Source: Ignavibacteriales bacterium (GTDB lineage: Bacteria; Bacteroidota; Ignavibacteria; Ignavibacteriales; Ignavibacteriaceae). Taken from it: a stretch of 8,562 bases of DNA. The stretch lies in NCBI GenBank assembly GCA_027347125.1, contig DAIERC010000199.1, forward strand, positions 1-8,562, given 5' to 3'. The notes beneath the pieces were generated by a model. It had not been told where the DNA came from. It did no database searches and was given only the letters and a program-made list of their open reading frames with translations. The translations under genes were made by a program, and so were the position numbers. Shown here piece after piece: positions 6,214 through 8,562 of this stretch (position 1 is its first letter; each line of letters opens with the position of its first letter).

Positions 6214-6660
6214 TTAGTTGGCTATTAATCTTCGGTGATAATTAATTTGCCCAAGATGATAATTCAAATGTGTGGATAAATGAATTAAAAAATGAGTATT
6301 AGTCATTTTACGGTTAAACACTTCGTAAGGGTATTCTACGGCGAATTCTTCTTCCTTCATATTTTCAAGCGTTCCCAAAACAAGGCCCGAAGTTTCTTCG
6401 ATACTTTTTATAATATCTTTCCTGCTTATTCCCGTGCTGCTGAACTCGGCATCCCGGTTTCTCACATATTCAAACCCGCCCAGAATTCCGCCGATAAAGT
6501 GCTTCAAATTTCCTATAAGATGCAGGCAAAGATTGCCCGCTGAATTTTTTATATTACCTTCAATAATCCATATATTATTTTCATTTTCATACGAGTTTAA
6601 TTCGATTATTAACTTGTGAAGATCGCGTTCAAAAATTTCAGCGAAAACGTTTTTTAACAT
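6214..6660 (-). CDS. DinB/DUF1572-type putative metal-binding four-helix protein
   Basis: This 148-residue cytoplasmic protein matches the DinB/YfiT-like superfamily, closest to DUF1572. Visible signatures are NSAGNLCLHLIGNLKHFIGG (38-57) and HFLIHLSTHLNYHLGQINYHRRL near the C-terminus (about 123-145); His residues in these two blocks form the expected three-His metal site, typically zinc or nickel. Many family members act as thiol-dependent S-transferases (for bacillithiol or mycothiol), but the substrate of this one cannot be read from sequence. The length is normal. The start ATG 6660 has a good ribosome site, CGGAG, six bases upstream. The gene lies 128 bases downstream of the large secreted-protein gene on the same strand, with its own candidate promoter in the gap, so it is probably expressed separately. 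Confidence 0.85.
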   Translation of the reverse strand: MLKNVFAEIFERDLHKLIIELNSYENENNIWIIEGNIKNSAGNLCLHLIGNLKHFIGGILGGFEYVRNRDAEFSSTGISRKDIIKSIEETSGLVLGTLENMKEEEFAVEYPYEVFNRKMTNTHFLIHLSTHLNYHLGQINYHRRLIAN

Positions 6661-6703
6661 TTATAACTCCGGATATTTTTTAATAGCACTTAAGAATTTA
6701 TAT

Positions 6704-6734
6704 TGAACTTAGAATTATTGTTTTCCAAATTCAA
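6704..6734 (-). promoter_or_regulatory. Weak candidate promoter for the DinB-type gene
   Basis: On the minus strand TTG (6734-6732) and TAAGTTCA (6711-6704) are 20 bases apart, which fits the Bacteroidota TTG-N19-21-TAnnTTTG layout with two mismatches in the -7 element. The start codon is 43 bases downstream. The region is very AT-rich, so chance is a real possibility. Confidence 0.3.
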
Positions 6735-6788
6735 CACAAAAATTTTTTAGAATTGAGATAAAATACATTTTAAGATAAAGATGTTATG

Positions 6789-8562
6789 TCAATTTAATTT
6801 TCGGGCAATTACCGCCACGGTTTTTAAAGTTTCCAAAACACCTGAATTTTCATTCACAGCTTCGAGCAGCACAATATAGATTCCCATTCTAAGCGGATTA
6901 TTATTTCCATCCAGTCCGTTAAAAACAATTGATCCGTTTGCGCCGCTTGGCCGGTTATCGGTAAGCGTACGCACAAGGTACCCCCGGCTGTCGAATATTC
7001 TTATCCTTATTTGAGAAGTGGTTTTGGTAAGTTGATAATTTATTAATGTAAAATCTTCAAAACCGTCGTTATCCGGTGAAAACGGATTTGGTGAAATAGA
7101 TATTTTTGAACTGGTATTTTGATTTATTGTGAAAATACTATTCTGCTTACCCGGTGTGCCGCCCGCACCGTTAACCGAACTGCTCCAGTTGGCGGAAAGG
7201 TTACCGTTTAAATATGGATTTATTTTTTCAAGCGAAATGTTTTTTAACGATAAAATATTTTTATTCTGCCAGGCGGGATAATAATAAACCGAATCAATTA
7301 AATTATTCTTCGCGTCTTTCAGTAATACCGGTTCACCGTCTTTTGATAAACCTAACCCGGAGTTTCCGATTATTTCTATATAAGGGGAATTATTCAAAGA
7401 GTATTTGCTTACCATTAGGGAATCGTCGGCAACCACATAAAAAGTTTGGGGAGCAATTGAAAAATTAACTTCAGATACTTTTATTTTATTTCCGTTAGCG
7501 TCTTCAATTGCCCACCCGCCTATATTTATGGGCGCGCTGCTGATATTAACCAGCTCAACATATTCGCTGTTATCAGACGCCGGGTCGTACATTATTTCAT
7601 TTATTATAACACTATGTTCGGGATAAGAAAGAAGATTAACAGAAGAATTAGCAGCACCCGGCGTTCCCATTTTTTCAGATAAAGACGAAGACCAATTGCC
7701 GCTGTCGTTTGCCGCAACGGTACAAGATATTCTTTCAAGCGATCTGCCGTTATTTCCTCCCCAGGTGGATCTATAAAAAACGCTGTCTATGCACGCACAG
7801 CGGAAATCATAAATCGCTATGCCGTCTTCCTGGTTTCCGAGCGAACCGAAGTTTACAATTTTAACCTTTGAATTACACTGCGGATAAAAATTATAGAATG
7901 AAGAATCTTTGCTTATTATCAGATAACCTCCCGGGGAAATATATTCATCGGTCAAGGTTATAATTTTTTTTGCCGTATCGGGCAAAACATCCGATATGAA
8001 CCAATCCCTTATGTTAACGGAATCTTTGGGTGAAGCATTTAGCAGTTCAATCCATTCCGTTCCGCCGTTTCCAGGCGCGTACATAATTTCATTTATAATT
8101 ATGGTTGATGGCAAATAGCCCGGCTCTATTTCAATTGAACCGGAATTATTAAGTGTATCCTGATCCGGCAGGTAAACGGCTTCTACATAGTACATTTTTC
8201 TGGATGCCAGGTTTTTTATAATAAACCCGGTTTGATAATTTATTGAATCACCCTGCGAAAGCCGGATGTTCTCTGTCGTTAATAATAAATTATCCGGCAA
8301 CGAATCCAGATCCGTGTCTTCGAATATATTTAGATAAAAATCCGCGTTTAATTTTCCTGTGTTTTGAACATTAATAAAAAATGAAATGTCGTCTCCGATA
8401 ACCGGTTCTTCGGGACGTGTATGAACGGCGGATAATTTTACATCATAATCTTTTTTTGAAAGCGAATTAATTTTACCGGGTGTGGTTCTTATTTTATGGT
8501 TTGCGGTTCCCCAGTTTGAAGAATCTGTTGAAGAATGGTTTAACTCTTTTCTTTCCAGCGAA
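6789..8562 (-). CDS. Large secreted lamin-tail-domain protein, C-terminal 590 residues (runs off right edge)
   Basis: The frame is open from the right edge to TGA at 6789-6791, with no start in view; the TTG at 8300 lies inside a domain and is not the start. Numbering from the edge: 1-33 are the end of a lamin-tail domain (SLER, SNWGT, TPGKINS); about 41-150 are a CARDB/Ig-like domain (DISFFINVQNTG); 153-306 a complete lamin-tail domain (IIINEIMYAPGNGGTEWIEL to GTPGAANS); 317-475 a second (VIINEIMYDPASDNSEYVEL to GTPGKQNS); 487-590 a FlgD-like C-terminal domain (SPNPFSPDNDG, IRIFDSRGYLVRTL, GIYIVLLEA, ending KTVAVIARKLN). Such proteins in Ignavibacteria and Bacteroidota are exported, often through the type IX system, to the surface; the end resembles its sorting domains without matching exactly. 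No enzyme domain is in the visible part. Lamin-tail domains in bacteria probably aid surface or nucleic-acid/polymer binding, but the role here is unknown. Four Cys (229, 255, 257, 279) in the first complete domain could form disulfides. Confidence 0.85.
   Translation of the reverse strand, partial: SLERKELNHSSTDSSNWGTANHKIRTTPGKINSLSKKDYDVKLSAVHTRPEEPVIGDDISFFINVQNTGKLNADFYLNIFEDTDLDSLPDNLLLTTENIRLSQGDSINYQTGFIIKNLASRKMYYVEAVYLPDQDTLNNSGSIEIEPGYLPSTIIINEIMYAPGNGGTEWIELLNASPKDSVNIRDWFISDVLPDTAKKIITLTDEYISPGGYLIISKDSSFYNFYPQCNSKVKIVNFGSLGNQEDGIAIYDFRCACIDSVFYRSTWGGNNGRSLERISCTVAANDSGNWSSSLSEKMGTPGAANSSVNLLSYPEHSVIINEIMYDPASDNSEYVELVNISSAPINIGGWAIEDANGNKIKVSEVNFSIAPQTFYVVADDSLMVSKYSLNNSPYIEIIGNSGLGLSKDGEPVLLKDAKNNLIDSVYYYPAWQNKNILSLKNISLEKINPYLNGNLSANWSSSVNGAGGTPGKQNSIFTINQNTSSKISISPNPFSPDNDGFEDFTLINYQLTKTTSQIRIRIFDSRGYLVRTLTDNRPSGANGSIVFNGLDGNNNPLRMGIYIVLLEAVNENSGVLETLKTVAVIARKLN

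Noticed and set aside
6292..6619. Plus-strand open frames opposite the DinB-type gene
   Set aside because: They are antisense to a gene with clear DUF1572/DinB motifs and a good ribosome site, and their products look random.
6689..6774. More TTAAG/TTAG words upstream of the DinB-type gene as a third operator array
   Set aside because: The words are spaced by 18-24 bases out of the 11-base register and lie in a very AT-rich stretch, so they look like chance.
8298..8300. TTG as start of the lamin-tail gene
   Set aside because: The same frame continues upstream with good CARDB-like and lamin-tail sequence to the window edge, so the TTG is an internal Leu codon.

Overview
The window is AT-rich (roughly 35-40% G+C by eye) and reads like a chromosomal segment of a free-living member of the Bacteroidota/Chlorobi side of the tree, most likely the Ignavibacteria. 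Three things point there: a large secreted protein built of lamin-tail domains with a FlgD-like/type IX-type C-terminus, promoters with a TAnnTTTG -7 element as in Bacteroidota, and a tetratricopeptide-free, helix-rich orphan protein of no recognised family. The lineage is an inference; there is no rRNA or other marker. I see no mobile element, CRISPR array, tRNA or rRNA.

Left part (1-3830): a divergent pair and a small regulon. On the minus strand at the left edge is the start of an SCO1/SenC-type lipoprotein (copper chaperone/thiol-redox family). Facing away from it on the plus strand is a tight three-gene operon: a DUF2231 four-helix membrane protein, an OmpR/CusR-type response regulator, and its HAMP-containing sensor histidine kinase (start and stop overlap by one base). 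After a 167-base gap comes a rubrerythrin-family protein with an export signal, closed by a strong palindromic terminator. The promoter regions of the operon and of the rubrerythrin gene carry the same signature: four TTTTAAG-like boxes at exact 11-base steps, ending 11-12 bases before a perfect TAnnTTTG element. One 11-mer, TTTTAAGAATT, is identical and is second in both arrays. This fits direct-repeat binding by an OmpR/PhoB-type regulator. The simplest model is that the regulator encoded here controls its own operon and the rubrerythrin gene, forming an envelope redox or metal stress response. This is the most interesting signal in the window.

Middle part (3830-6213): a 258-base stretch with no convincing gene; a minus-strand gene for a 299-residue protein I do not recognise; a divergent plus-strand LOG-family nucleotide phosphoribohydrolase with a good promoter and a hairpin terminator; and a 278-base gene-free stretch with a short inverted repeat.

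Right part (6214-8562), all minus strand: a DinB/DUF1572-type putative metal-binding four-helix protein, and upstream of it the C-terminal 590 residues of a large secreted multidomain protein (end of one lamin-tail domain, a CARDB-like domain, two complete lamin-tail domains, then a FlgD-like C-terminal domain). That gene runs off the right edge, so its N-terminus and signal peptide are not in view.
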